DNA of 64,000 nucleotides from the NCBI RefSeq assembly GCF_023674465.1, contig NZ_CP098400.1, positions 1,054,001 through 1,118,000 on the forward strand, given 5' to 3'. The notes beneath the pieces are model-generated. The model saw nothing but the letters and a program-made list of their open reading frames with translations. It did not search any database and was not told the DNA's origin. The number at the start of each line of letters is the position of its first letter. Position 1 is the first letter of the stretch. Shown here piece by piece: positions 20,342 to 28,464 of the stretch. A program made the translations under genes and the position numbers. Origin of the DNA: Xiashengella succiniciproducens. GTDB taxonomy: Bacteria > Bacteroidota > Bacteroidia > Bacteroidales > Marinilabiliaceae.

Positions 20342-20415
20342 TGAAGATTATAAACACCATGCTTACTAAATCAAAATTCAAAGATTTCTTTAATAAAAAC
20401 ATTGCTGCTTTATGA
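20341..20415 (+). CDS. Small ORF, 24 residues, coupled on both sides
   Basis: The ATG overlaps the stop of the upstream remnant (TAATG) and its TGA overlaps the next ATG (ATGA). The product is basic and amphipathic (MKIINTMLTKSKFKDFFNKN). Only the two exact couplings support translation; it could instead be a coupling leader for the next ORF or chance. Confidence 0.35.
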   Translation: MKIINTMLTKSKFKDFFNKNIAAL

Positions 20416-20633
20416 ATATCGAACTTTTAAGAATGATTCCGATTGGCCAAACTTTTATTATGGTATTTTTCGCCATATTAGCTGCTACAAAAGCTTTTAA
20501 AGCTGCTGCAAACTATGCACTCACGAAAGAAAAAAGTGAGGTGACAATTGACAACGTAAACTTCACAAATTTCATTGGAACAGCAGCGCCATCAACTTAC
20601 ACCGTTCTATGTATTCTTTGGGGATTACTATAA
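20412..20633 (+). CDS. Small two-helix membrane protein, unknown
   Basis: A 73-residue product with a hydrophobic segment near the N-terminus (~8-28, GQTFIMVFFAILAATKAF) and another at the C-terminus (~57-73, ending LCILWGLL), so probably two membrane helices with a short charged linker. It is unrecognised. It starts by ATGA overlap with the 24-residue ORF and is followed by a hairpin terminator. It marks the left edge of the accessory island. Confidence 0.55.
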   Translation: MNIELLRMIPIGQTFIMVFFAILAATKAFKAAANYALTKEKSEVTIDNVNFTNFIGTAAPSTYTVLCILWGLL

Positions 20634-20634
20634 A

Positions 20635-20662
20635 AAATGCCCAGAACAATACCCGGGCATTT
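20635..20662. terminator. Hairpin between convergent genes
   Basis: AAATGCCC and GGGCATTT form a perfect 8-bp stem with a 12-nt loop. On the minus strand the stem runs into a T-rich stretch, and on the plus strand into a weaker one. It lies between the small membrane protein (+) and the lipoprotein gene (-), so it may stop transcription from both sides. Confidence 0.65.
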
Positions 20663-20791
20663 CTATTTAGTGAAAGTATTATCATTTTTTGCCTGGCTTG
20701 CCTATCAGCAATGACAGTTGCAAACTGCCGGTTAGGATTCGACGAAGTTAAAAACTTTGCCTAACAGTGGATTTACCGAACTTATCTACTC

Positions 20792-21283
20792 TTAGGGTAT
20801 ATATAAAAGTCCAGTTTCATCATCAACCTTAACAAAAATATTATTCCTGAACAACAAATAAATTACTGTCTTTTTCTGTTCAATATTTAATTTTTTTTGT
20901 TGTACTTGATTTTCATCAAAAAACGTTTTGACTAAATCGCTTCCCTTTATATCCACATATTGTTCAAATAAGTCTCCACAGATGTCAACTTTATATTCTT
21001 TTAATTTATTAGCTAATTCAACATTCTCAATTTCATATGGATTCATTTTATCGGATAGGTTCTCTAACATAGTAACATAGTCTTTTTCACTCAAGGTATC
21101 ACCATTTATCAGGGTGTAAAAATCAGAATTTTCCAAAACTATCGGCACAATTCTATTTTCAAACTTCACATTTATTGCTAAATAATAACTATGTAATCCA
21201 AAGTCCTTAATAACTTTTTTATAGTCATTACAGCTCATTAAAACGAAATTAATTATTACAATAAAAAACAGTTTATATCTCAT
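20792..21283 (-). CDS. Small lipoprotein, candidate immunity protein of the RHS toxin
   Basis: A 163-residue protein with a lipobox FVLMSC; C18 is the likely lipidation site. The mature part is mixed alpha/beta and not recognised. It begins 2 bp after the stop of the large RHS gene and follows the putative metallopeptidase domain, which is the usual place of an immunity gene in polymorphic toxin loci. A lipoprotein would sit in the periplasm or outer membrane, the compartment that exported toxin would enter. The immunity role is inference from position, not from homology. Confidence 0.6.
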   Translation of the reverse strand: MRYKLFFIVIINFVLMSCNDYKKVIKDFGLHSYYLAINVKFENRIVPIVLENSDFYTLINGDTLSEKDYVTMLENLSDKMNPYEIENVELANKLKEYKVDICGDLFEQYVDIKGSDLVKTFFDENQVQQKKLNIEQKKTVIYLLFRNNIFVKVDDETGLLYIP

Positions 21284-21285
21284 AG

Positions 21286-24200
21286 CTATTTAATTTCATA
21301 GTCCTCTCTCAACATTCCTCTTGGTATATCTTGCCCTCCATAAGTAATTCGCCTATGTGACCCAATTGCCTTTCTTACTTTATTTTCAGTTTTAACTGCT
21401 TTTACTTCATATAAAGGAATTCCATTTGAAGTTGTATTAAAATTCATAACTCCTTTATCAGCATCACTAGAGTGTCGCATTTCATGGGCTAAACCAACTC
21501 TCGGTTCTCGAAAATCTCCTGCCACAGTAGTTTTTTTATCTGGATTATAATTAATTGTAGTGCCTTGTTTTTCCCCTCTTTTTGCTTTATTCTTATTTAA
21601 ATCAACAGAATTACCTTCTTTTTCACTCTTAGTTGGTACAATCTTATGATCTCTGGGACTACTTTCTAGCTCATTAATCATATCACGCACTTCGGAATCG
21701 CCAGAAAATTTTAATTGAATAATATCCTGTTCTACCTTCTGAACGTATTCAGTTTTTATTCCAATTTTATTAAGAGTCCGATCAATAAGGTTTCCAATAA
21801 TAATTGTATCACCTTCTGGATCAATATATTTTATTGGATTATTCGCACAATAGTTATAAGGAGATAAACCATCATACTTTTCAGCTCTTGGGTCAATACT
21901 ATGCCAACGCCCCAAAGCTGGGTCATAAAACCTCTTACCATAATCCAACACATCCAATCCTCCGATTTGTTGTTCCTCATTACCATTGTAACGGAACCTG
22001 TTGTTTGAAACCATCATTGCAGCATTGTCGTGGCGCATTCCAAACGGGTAATAATCGTTCTGCTCCAGTATGTCCATGCTTTCGTTTAGGATAACGCGCG
22101 GGCTGCCTAAGTGATCGCTCAAATGGTAATGGGCCTCGGTGGTGTTGTTGGTGGCGTAAATACGTCCCCCGGCAAAATCGGTACTCTCTAATGCTAATAC
22201 TCCATTGTTGTTGGTGTATATCATGCTACCCATATAAGAGTATCCTTTCCCATCTGCTCCCTTTACGCTTAATTTAGTGCCGTTGGCCAGATATCGATAT
22301 TGAGCAACTACGGTATTGTTCTTTTTAACAACACTAGGTAAATTTACTACATTATAGGTAAAATCCAAATTTTTCCTGCCATCGTGCTCCATATTACCTT
22401 TATCATCATAGGTATAACTATACGCAGTGCTATTTTGGGTCAACGTTGTCAGCTGGTTACCGTTATATGTGTAGTTATATGTTGTTTCCACACTATTCTC
22501 GTTGGTGCGGATCAACGTGAGTATATTGCCCTGACCGTCGTAAGTCAGACTTTTCTCTTCATAGCGGCTGGTAAGTGTATTGTTTTCGTACAAGGCACTA
22601 CTGGTCAAACGATTGAGCTTGTCGTAGGTAAAGGCATAAGTCTTTAGCGGCTGACCACTTTGCAGCCAATCCATCTCGGCAATATTACCGTTATGGCATG
22701 GGGTAGCATACTTAGCATCAAAGTAGTGCAAGTTCAAACTGAATTTTGAACTTGCCGTTTGGATCTTCCACCCCTGAATATTATAGGCGTACCTCTCAGT
22801 CAGCGTTTGAGAAGTACCATAAGTGGTATTTTCTAGCTGTCCAAGATCGTTGTATGTAAATCTGACAGTAGCAGGTGTTCCGTTGTTAACGGTTGTTTTG
22901 CTGCTTAACAGGCGTGAGTAGCTGTCGTAGGTGTTTTCGGTCAATTTACTATCTGTTTTGCTGCCAATTTTATGTTCTTCGCTGTTTTTCAACACATTAC
23001 CTACAAAATCATATTGCGTGGTGTAGGTATGTAAATAGTCACTGGCATCACGTTCTACAGTTTGAATGAGGCGACCATGGGTATCGTAAAAAAAGTTGCG
23101 TTCTAAATAAGTATCGTCATCGAGTACATATTGCTTTTCGTAAACTAACCTACCCTTATCAGAGGGGCTCAGCAAATTTGAACTCACTATCGGGTTGGCC
23201 TGAAATACGAGGTTACGGTTATCGGCATTGTCATATCTGTATTCGGCCAACGTTTTTAACACCGTTACTCTACTATTAACGGTTTCCGGATAACGTCGCA
23301 ACGTGGCAAGATCAGTATTAAGTTGAACCATTGAAGTACGGACGCTTCTACCCATTACATCATATTCAGTAAAAAGTGTATTCATTTCACCATCAACTGT
23401 CACTATTACACGGCCGCCTTTATCATAAACATACTCTATTGCCTCACACCCAGGCAAATATTTGGTTATTACACGATTAAACCCGTCATAAATATAACGG
23501 TAAGCATATTTTGCAATTATATCAGCGCTAACAGCATTCGGAGGTATTAGCCGGTCGCTGGCTTCGGGTGGCAATATCATGGCTACACGGCCGTAGCCAT
23601 CGTACACGGTATATGTAAACCATTTTTTACCGTTATCATTTTGTACTTTCGCTAGCTCCCGACCAAAAGCATCTTTGTAGATTATGGTTTCCTGTCCATC
23701 CTGAGCTACACTTTGTTTGTGAAGCAGGCCCTGGTCATAATAACCATTCCTTTGAAGATTTCCCTGGGCATCGACTGAAAACTTGACAACACTGTTGGCC
23801 AAATTGTATCCATAGGTATTGACGGTTGGATAACTCAACATATCCTTCCCTACGGCAAAAGTAGTATCCACGCGGCTAAGAGGAGATTTTTCATAAACCG
23901 TTTCCGAAAAAACACGTGCATCATTGGGATACAATGTGTCTATATAATTCATCTGATTGTTTTTCCAATTTGCATCATAATTTCCACTTTTTGTATTGAT
24001 ATAAGGCAGATAGGATATAGAGGTGCGACCCATCAAATCATATGCTACGGGCGTTACCAGATTTTTGCCATTATTAGCACCAATGGCTATACTTTGGGCA
24101 ATGCGCCCCAAACCATCGTAATAGGCTATGTTCTCTACAAAATTAGTAACTGTTACAGTTACCGGTTTTATATCATAACAACCCTGGGATGTTGTTCCTT

Positions 24201-26730
24201 TGATATAATAGGTGCCGGCCGTGGCGGCAGTTGGGGTTGCATACGAGGTAGTTGCGCTGGAATTCGTCCAATAAGTGTAGGTTAAACCGCCAGTTGAGCC
24301 AGTAGTCACTCCCGCTGCTTTTAGATTCACCGTTGATGGAGAACATACAGCATCTGGATTCGTAATCGTTACTGTTGGAGTTGGATTTACTGTTACCGTG
24401 ACTGGTTTAACGCTAAAACAACCTTGGGATGTTGTTCCCTTGATATAATAGGTGCCGGCCGTGGCGGCAGTTGGGGTTGCATACGAGGTAGTTGCGCTGG
24501 AATTCGTCCAATAAGTGTAGGTTAAACCGGCAGTTGAGCCAGTAGTCACTCCCGCTGCTTTTAGATTCACCGTTGATGGAGAACATACAGCATCTGGATT
24601 CGTAATCGTTACTGTTGGAGTTGGATTTACTGTTACCGTGACTGGTTTAACGCTAAAACAACCCTGGGATGTTGTTCCCTTGATATAATAGGTGCCGGCC
24701 GTGGCGGCAGTTGGGGTTGCATACGAGGTAGTTGCGCTGGAATTCGTCCAATAAGTGTAGGTTAAACCGCCAGTTGAGCCAGTAGTCACTCCCGCTGCTT
24801 TTAGATTCACCGTTGATGGAGAACATACAGCATCTGGATTTGTAATCGTTACTGTTGGAGTTGGATTTACTGTTACCGTGACTGGTTTAACGCTAAAACA
24901 ACCCTGGGATGTTGTTCCCTTGATATAATAGGTGCCGGCCGTGGCGGCAGTTGGGGTTGCATACGAGGTAGTTGCGCTGGAATTCGTCCAATAAGTGTAG
25001 GTTAAACCGGCAGTTGAGCCAGTAGTCACTCCCGCTGCTTTTAGATTCACCGTTGATGGAGAACATACAGCATCTGGATTTGTAATCGTTACTGTTGGAG
25101 TTGGATTTACTGTTACCGTGACTGGTTTAACGCTAAAACAACCCTGGGATGTTGTTCCCTTGATATAATAGGTGCCGGCCGTGGCGGCAGTTGGGGTTGC
25201 ATACGAGGTAGTTGCGCTGGAATTCGTCCAATAAGTGTAGGTTAAACCGGCAGTTGAGCCAGTAGTCACTCCCGCTGCTTTTAGATTCACCGTTGATGGA
25301 GAACATACAGCATCTGGATTTGTAATCGTTACTGTTGGAGTTGGATTTACTGTTACCGTGACTGGTTTAACGCTAAAACAACCCTGGGATGTTGTTCCCT
25401 TGATATAATAGGTGCCGGCCGTGGCGGCAGTTGGGGTTGCATACGAGGTAGTTGCGCTGGAATTCGTCCAATAAGTGTAGGTTAAACCGGCAGTTGAGCC
25501 AGTAGTCACTCCCGCTGCTTTTAGATTCACCGTTGATGGAGAACATACAGCATCTGGATTTGTAATTGTAACCGTTGGCTTTGGATTCACTGTTACGGTG
25601 ACTGGCTTAACACTGGAACAACCCTGGGCTGTTGTTCCCTTAATATAATAGGTGCCGGCTGTGGCGGCAGTTGGGGTTGTATACGAGGTTGTTGCACTGG
25701 AATTCGTCCAATAAGTGTAGGTTAAACCGGCAGTTGAGCCAGTAGTCACTCCCGCTGCTTTTAGATTCACCGTTGATGGAGAACATACAGCATCTGGGTT
25801 TGTAATCGTTACTGTTGGAGTTGGATTTACTGTTACCGTGGCACTTCCAGACATCTGGACATTACAGTACCCAGATTTTGCAATACCTGCAACTGTATAT
25901 GTGCCAGCGGCGGTTTGATTACCAAAATCAATGACACCACCGGAGCCTGATATTAACGGGCCTACAGGGGTCGAACCATTATATAGTTGATAGTATACCG
26001 AGGTCTGACTACCCGATAAGCGAATGGACACTCCAGTCCCTCCCTCACAATAGCTACCTCCTCCAGTAACCGTATAAACGGTCGGTTTGGGGTTTACAAT
26101 AACAGACATACTATTGGTTGTAGCAGAAACCCTACCTGATTTAAAGCATCCACTTCCCGAAGAGGTTGCCGATAATGACACCACTGTGCCCTGTCTGAAA
26201 ACAGTTGAAAAAGTACTCCCTGACCCAGAACCAGACACACCTCCACCGGAAGCGGTCCAATAATAACCAGACAATGACCCATTGGAACTGGCTGAGAAAG
26301 TAATTGTTTCTCCATCGCAGATGTAGCCAATATCAGGTGTGATTGTTAAGGTGGGATTTGTTGGAGGATTTACTGTTACGGTTACAGGCGCTGGGGAGCT
26401 TTCATGTCCATTCGAGCCTACATTCACCACATAATAAGTGGTACTGGTAGAGAACGTCTTCGTAACGGACGTTATGTACATACTTCCTGTATATTGAATT
26501 ATTACCTCACTATCAGATAACCTATTGATTTTCTGTGGGCTGGTATACCACTTTTGACCTATAACAGTGTTGCCAGTAGAAGAACCAGAGTTTGAATGTA
26601 CTGCCGTTAAAACAGCTGTTCCTTCGGCACATATTGTTGCGCCATAGGTTGTTGGAGGATTAATCGTTTGTGAAAATGCTTTTACTTGTGATGTAATGAC
26701 AAACAGTAACATCACAAGTAAACATTTCAT
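21286..26730 (-). CDS. Exported RHS-repeat protein with tandem Ig-like repeats and C-terminal HExxH domain
   Basis: An 1814-residue protein. The frame extends upstream to 26865, but the ATG at 26730 begins a clean signal peptide (MKCLLVMLLFVITSQVKAFS), so I start there. Order: signal; two to three diverged Ig/PKD-like domains (~25-290); seven near-identical 80-residue Ig-like repeats (~290-850); YD/RHS repeats (~860-1530); and the RHS core (~1533-1640) with DHLGSPR, YYPFG, YDPALGRWHSIDP and IDPEGD. The variable C-terminus (~1645-1814) carries H1749-E-M-R-H1753, a zinc HExxH motif, then an E..AV..EN..R...G...R..Y pattern resembling NleD/M91-type metallopeptidase effectors. A candidate immunity lipoprotein follows after 2 bp. 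No T9SS sorting domain is seen. The toxin activity is inferred. Confidence 0.85.
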   Translation of the reverse strand: MKCLLVMLLFVITSQVKAFSQTINPPTTYGATICAEGTAVLTAVHSNSGSSTGNTVIGQKWYTSPQKINRLSDSEVIIQYTGSMYITSVTKTFSTSTTYYVVNVGSNGHESSPAPVTVTVNPPTNPTLTITPDIGYICDGETITFSASSNGSLSGYYWTASGGGVSGSGSGSTFSTVFRQGTVVSLSATSSGSGCFKSGRVSATTNSMSVIVNPKPTVYTVTGGGSYCEGGTGVSIRLSGSQTSVYYQLYNGSTPVGPLISGSGGVIDFGNQTAAGTYTVAGIAKSGYCNVQMSGSATVTVNPTPTVTITNPDAVCSPSTVNLKAAGVTTGSTAGLTYTYWTNSSATTSYTTPTAATAGTYYIKGTTAQGCSSVKPVTVTVNPKPTVTITNPDAVCSPSTVNLKAAGVTTGSTAGLTYTYWTNSSATTSYATPTAATAGTYYIKGTTSQGCFSVKPVTVTVNPTPTVTITNPDAVCSPSTVNLKAAGVTTGSTAGLTYTYWTNSSATTSYATPTAATAGTYYIKGTTSQGCFSVKPVTVTVNPTPTVTITNPDAVCSPSTVNLKAAGVTTGSTAGLTYTYWTNSSATTSYATPTAATAGTYYIKGTTSQGCFSVKPVTVTVNPTPTVTITNPDAVCSPSTVNLKAAGVTTGSTGGLTYTYWTNSSATTSYATPTAATAGTYYIKGTTSQGCFSVKPVTVTVNPTPTVTITNPDAVCSPSTVNLKAAGVTTGSTAGLTYTYWTNSSATTSYATPTAATAGTYYIKGTTSQGCFSVKPVTVTVNPTPTVTITNPDAVCSPSTVNLKAAGVTTGSTGGLTYTYWTNSSATTSYATPTAATAGTYYIKGTTSQGCYDIKPVTVTVTNFVENIAYYDGLGRIAQSIAIGANNGKNLVTPVAYDLMGRTSISYLPYINTKSGNYDANWKNNQMNYIDTLYPNDARVFSETVYEKSPLSRVDTTFAVGKDMLSYPTVNTYGYNLANSVVKFSVDAQGNLQRNGYYDQGLLHKQSVAQDGQETIIYKDAFGRELAKVQNDNGKKWFTYTVYDGYGRVAMILPPEASDRLIPPNAVSADIIAKYAYRYIYDGFNRVITKYLPGCEAIEYVYDKGGRVIVTVDGEMNTLFTEYDVMGRSVRTSMVQLNTDLATLRRYPETVNSRVTVLKTLAEYRYDNADNRNLVFQANPIVSSNLLSPSDKGRLVYEKQYVLDDDTYLERNFFYDTHGRLIQTVERDASDYLHTYTTQYDFVGNVLKNSEEHKIGSKTDSKLTENTYDSYSRLLSSKTTVNNGTPATVRFTYNDLGQLENTTYGTSQTLTERYAYNIQGWKIQTASSKFSLNLHYFDAKYATPCHNGNIAEMDWLQSGQPLKTYAFTYDKLNRLTSSALYENNTLTSRYEEKSLTYDGQGNILTLIRTNENSVETTYNYTYNGNQLTTLTQNSTAYSYTYDDKGNMEHDGRKNLDFTYNVVNLPSVVKKNNTVVAQYRYLANGTKLSVKGADGKGYSYMGSMIYTNNNGVLALESTDFAGGRIYATNNTTEAHYHLSDHLGSPRVILNESMDILEQNDYYPFGMRHDNAAMMVSNNRFRYNGNEEQQIGGLDVLDYGKRFYDPALGRWHSIDPRAEKYDGLSPYNYCANNPIKYIDPEGDTIIIGNLIDRTLNKIGIKTEYVQKVEQDIIQLKFSGDSEVRDMINELESSPRDHKIVPTKSEKEGNSVDLNKNKAKRGEKQGTTINYNPDKKTTVAGDFREPRVGLAHEMRHSSDADKGVMNFNTTSNGIPLYEVKAVKTENKVRKAIGSHRRITYGGQDIPRGMLREDYEIK
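24181..25860 (-). repeat. Seven tandem 240-bp repeats encoding Ig-like domains
   Basis: Copies start at 24181, 24421, 24661, 24901, 25141, 25381 and 25621, exactly 240 bp (80 codons) apart. The first five copies are almost identical at the DNA level, including silent positions; the copy at 25621 is the most diverged, and its edge fades after about 25840. A C/G difference (at 24290 and 24770 against 24530) and a C/T difference (24361 and 24601 against later copies) are shared by some copies only, showing unequal recombination or gene conversion. Repeat number is likely to vary between strains. Confidence 0.97.
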
Positions 26731-26854
26731 ATATTTTACCTGTATATACAATTGCAGAAGCCGTGGAATGCCTCCATGAGCATTATATCTGTTACAGTTT
26801 ATCTGGATGCAGCCCCTCAAAAGCTTATGCTTCGAGGCTGTGGAGGTAAAATAT
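26731..26854. repeat. 124-bp segment bounded by 10-bp inverted repeats in the RHS leader
   Basis: ATATTTTACC at 26731-26740 and GGTAAAATAT at 26845-26854 are perfect inverted copies that directly abut the ATG of the RHS gene. A second partial hairpin lies inside (CCTCAAAAGC pairing with GCTTCGAGG around 26815-26838). It could be a structured 5' leader or a small MITE-like insertion; I see no clear target duplication. The remaining non-coding sequence up to 27128 shows nothing I can name. Confidence 0.45.
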
Positions 26855-27128
26855 AGTTCGTTCATAATTTTGTTTCTTCTATATTGATTTATTCACATTG
26901 GATAACCCCAAAACCTGCAAATTCATACGCAGCTTTTTCCTGGCATTAACCACTTAAATTATATTTGAATACAAGTCGTTAATTGATATAGTTGTCCATC
27001 GTTATATTTTCATTGAACTGAAATATTGTTTTTGCAAGATGATCTAACGATTGACAAAAAATTATTGTTTAGCAGTTGGGTCTAATTCCATTTCCATCTT
27101 TGTTTTAGCTTTGCATTTCTTATAGGTC

Positions 27129-27881
27129 TCATTCCCCTGTAATATAACGGCGTTTAAGAATGTAATTGTTGTTTCCGTATTTATTATTACGCACTTCGCA
27201 AATATTGCTATTATACCAGGTTCCCATAACATTTGCCTGGCGGCGGAACCATCTACCTTCAACAACAGTTGTATTCAAATCGGCTGCTGTTCCTTCCAGG
27301 TCACTCCATGTTGTTCCTTTATTATCGCTATATTGCCACCTATAGGCATAGACACTGTTTTTATCAAATGGTATTCCATCTATAGTTGGGCCAATACCTT
27401 CAGGTATATAGAGTTGCGTCTGATGGTCAACTATCACATACGGAGCGATACAACCTCCTGTTATCTTCTTTGCTTTACTGCAATCTTGCTTCAATAAATT
27501 ATAGGCTGTTGTGACAAAAGTAAAAGCGGACTGACCCTCAAAAATCAAATCTGAGTTTTTCATCACCTTCCACGAATAGTTCAAAACGACACACCATGTA
27601 TTGCATGGATTTTTCAGTCGAAACGTACCATTATTTCCAATAACATCTCTTACTACTTCTGTACCAAAAATTTCAGAGTAATTTTCAAATTTGTAATCCG
27701 TTCTTAATCCATCATAATTATTCGTAGCGTCCAAAATATTGAAAACCACACCATCGTACCTATCACAAACAATGGTTGCCCCGTCTTCATATTCAATTTT
27801 ATTATATTCTAAGACTATCTGAGCAGATACTTCGGTTATCCACAACAAAGACATCAATAGTATTATATATTTTTTTTTCAT
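27129..27881 (-). CDS. Exported protein of unknown function in the RHS cluster
   Basis: A 250-residue product with a signal peptide (~1-20, ending VSAQ). The mature part is beta-rich with several Cys. Residues ~175-230 (YRWQYSDNKGTTWSDL through RWFRRQANVMGTWYNS) resemble the Ig-like modules found beside PKD/RHS proteins in Bacteroidota. It is not otherwise recognised. It starts 12 bp after the previous gene and precedes the big RHS gene by ~400 bp. It may help export or anchoring of the RHS protein (inference). A frame at 27062-27265 overlaps its end in another phase and is probably not coding. Confidence 0.7.
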   Translation of the reverse strand: MKKKYIILLMSLLWITEVSAQIVLEYNKIEYEDGATIVCDRYDGVVFNILDATNNYDGLRTDYKFENYSEIFGTEVVRDVIGNNGTFRLKNPCNTWCVVLNYSWKVMKNSDLIFEGQSAFTFVTTAYNLLKQDCSKAKKITGGCIAPYVIVDHQTQLYIPEGIGPTIDGIPFDKNSVYAYRWQYSDNKGTTWSDLEGTAADLNTTVVEGRWFRRQANVMGTWYNSNICEVRNNKYGNNNYILKRRYITGE

Positions 27882-27893
27882 CTCGTTATTCTA

Positions 27894-28364
27894 TTAATAA
27901 AATTTGAAATCTATTCTATCATCAGTTACCGGATTTGAGAAACCATATTTTTGAGTATATGCAACAGTCAGATATATTATCATTCGTTCCGATTCGTTAG
28001 CATATGTTATGACTAACGTGAATGAACCAGAGTAATCATTCACTGTTGCCTTATTTCCTACAAAGACCTCTATTTGCTCACTGTTTTTTGAAAGAATTTC
28101 CAAACCTGAACCTGAACCTGGATCTGACACGTCATTATATGTCCATCCAGTCGGACTTTGTGTCAATCTTACTTTTACTGAAGTCTCATCAAACTTTAAA
28201 TCAACATTTTGTATCAAATATTGATTATGTGATAGGAGACACTCGGAATTATAAACAATTGAATTTTTATTTGTCACAGAAAATTGAAAGTCACATGCTC
28301 CTGATTGCGCCTTAACATTACACACACTTAAAATGAGCAATAATACTATATATATCCTTTTCAT
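27894..28364 (-). CDS. Small exported protein of unknown function in the RHS cluster
   Basis: A 156-residue product with a signal peptide (~1-19, ending VKAQ). The mature part reads as beta strands (a single Ig-like sandwich is plausible). No catalytic motif is visible. It lies 100 bp after the first RHS-like gene and 12 bp before the next exported protein, so it is part of the same transcript. Function unknown. Confidence 0.7.
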   Translation of the reverse strand: MKRIYIVLLLILSVCNVKAQSGACDFQFSVTNKNSIVYNSECLLSHNQYLIQNVDLKFDETSVKVRLTQSPTGWTYNDVSDPGSGSGLEILSKNSEQIEVFVGNKATVNDYSGSFTLVITYANESERMIIYLTVAYTQKYGFSNPVTDDRIDFKFY

Positions 28365-28464
28365 TGGTTAATAGTTTAATTGTACGAAAATTACTTTCGA
28401 CTACAGTAGAACACTGTATTTATTCGACACAACACCTTCCTCAAGGCTGGTGCTAATAAACATA

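Noticed and set aside
20731-20765. Palindrome GTTAGG...CCTAAC resembling an integron attC site
   Set aside because: The arms are in the reverse order (attC needs RYYYAAC first and GTTRRRY last), only one copy is seen and no integrase is present.
24181-25860. Possible CRISPR array because of regular spacing
   Set aside because: The whole 240-bp unit is conserved and coding; there are no variable spacers or cas genes.
26731-26865. Longer start for the RHS gene at 26865
   Set aside because: The extra 45 residues would put a non-signal sequence before a clean signal peptide and run through the inverted-repeat segment.
27062-27265. 67-residue frame overlapping the end of the 250-residue exported protein
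   Set aside because: Different phase, no start signal or motif; no sign that it continues the upstream protein by frameshift.
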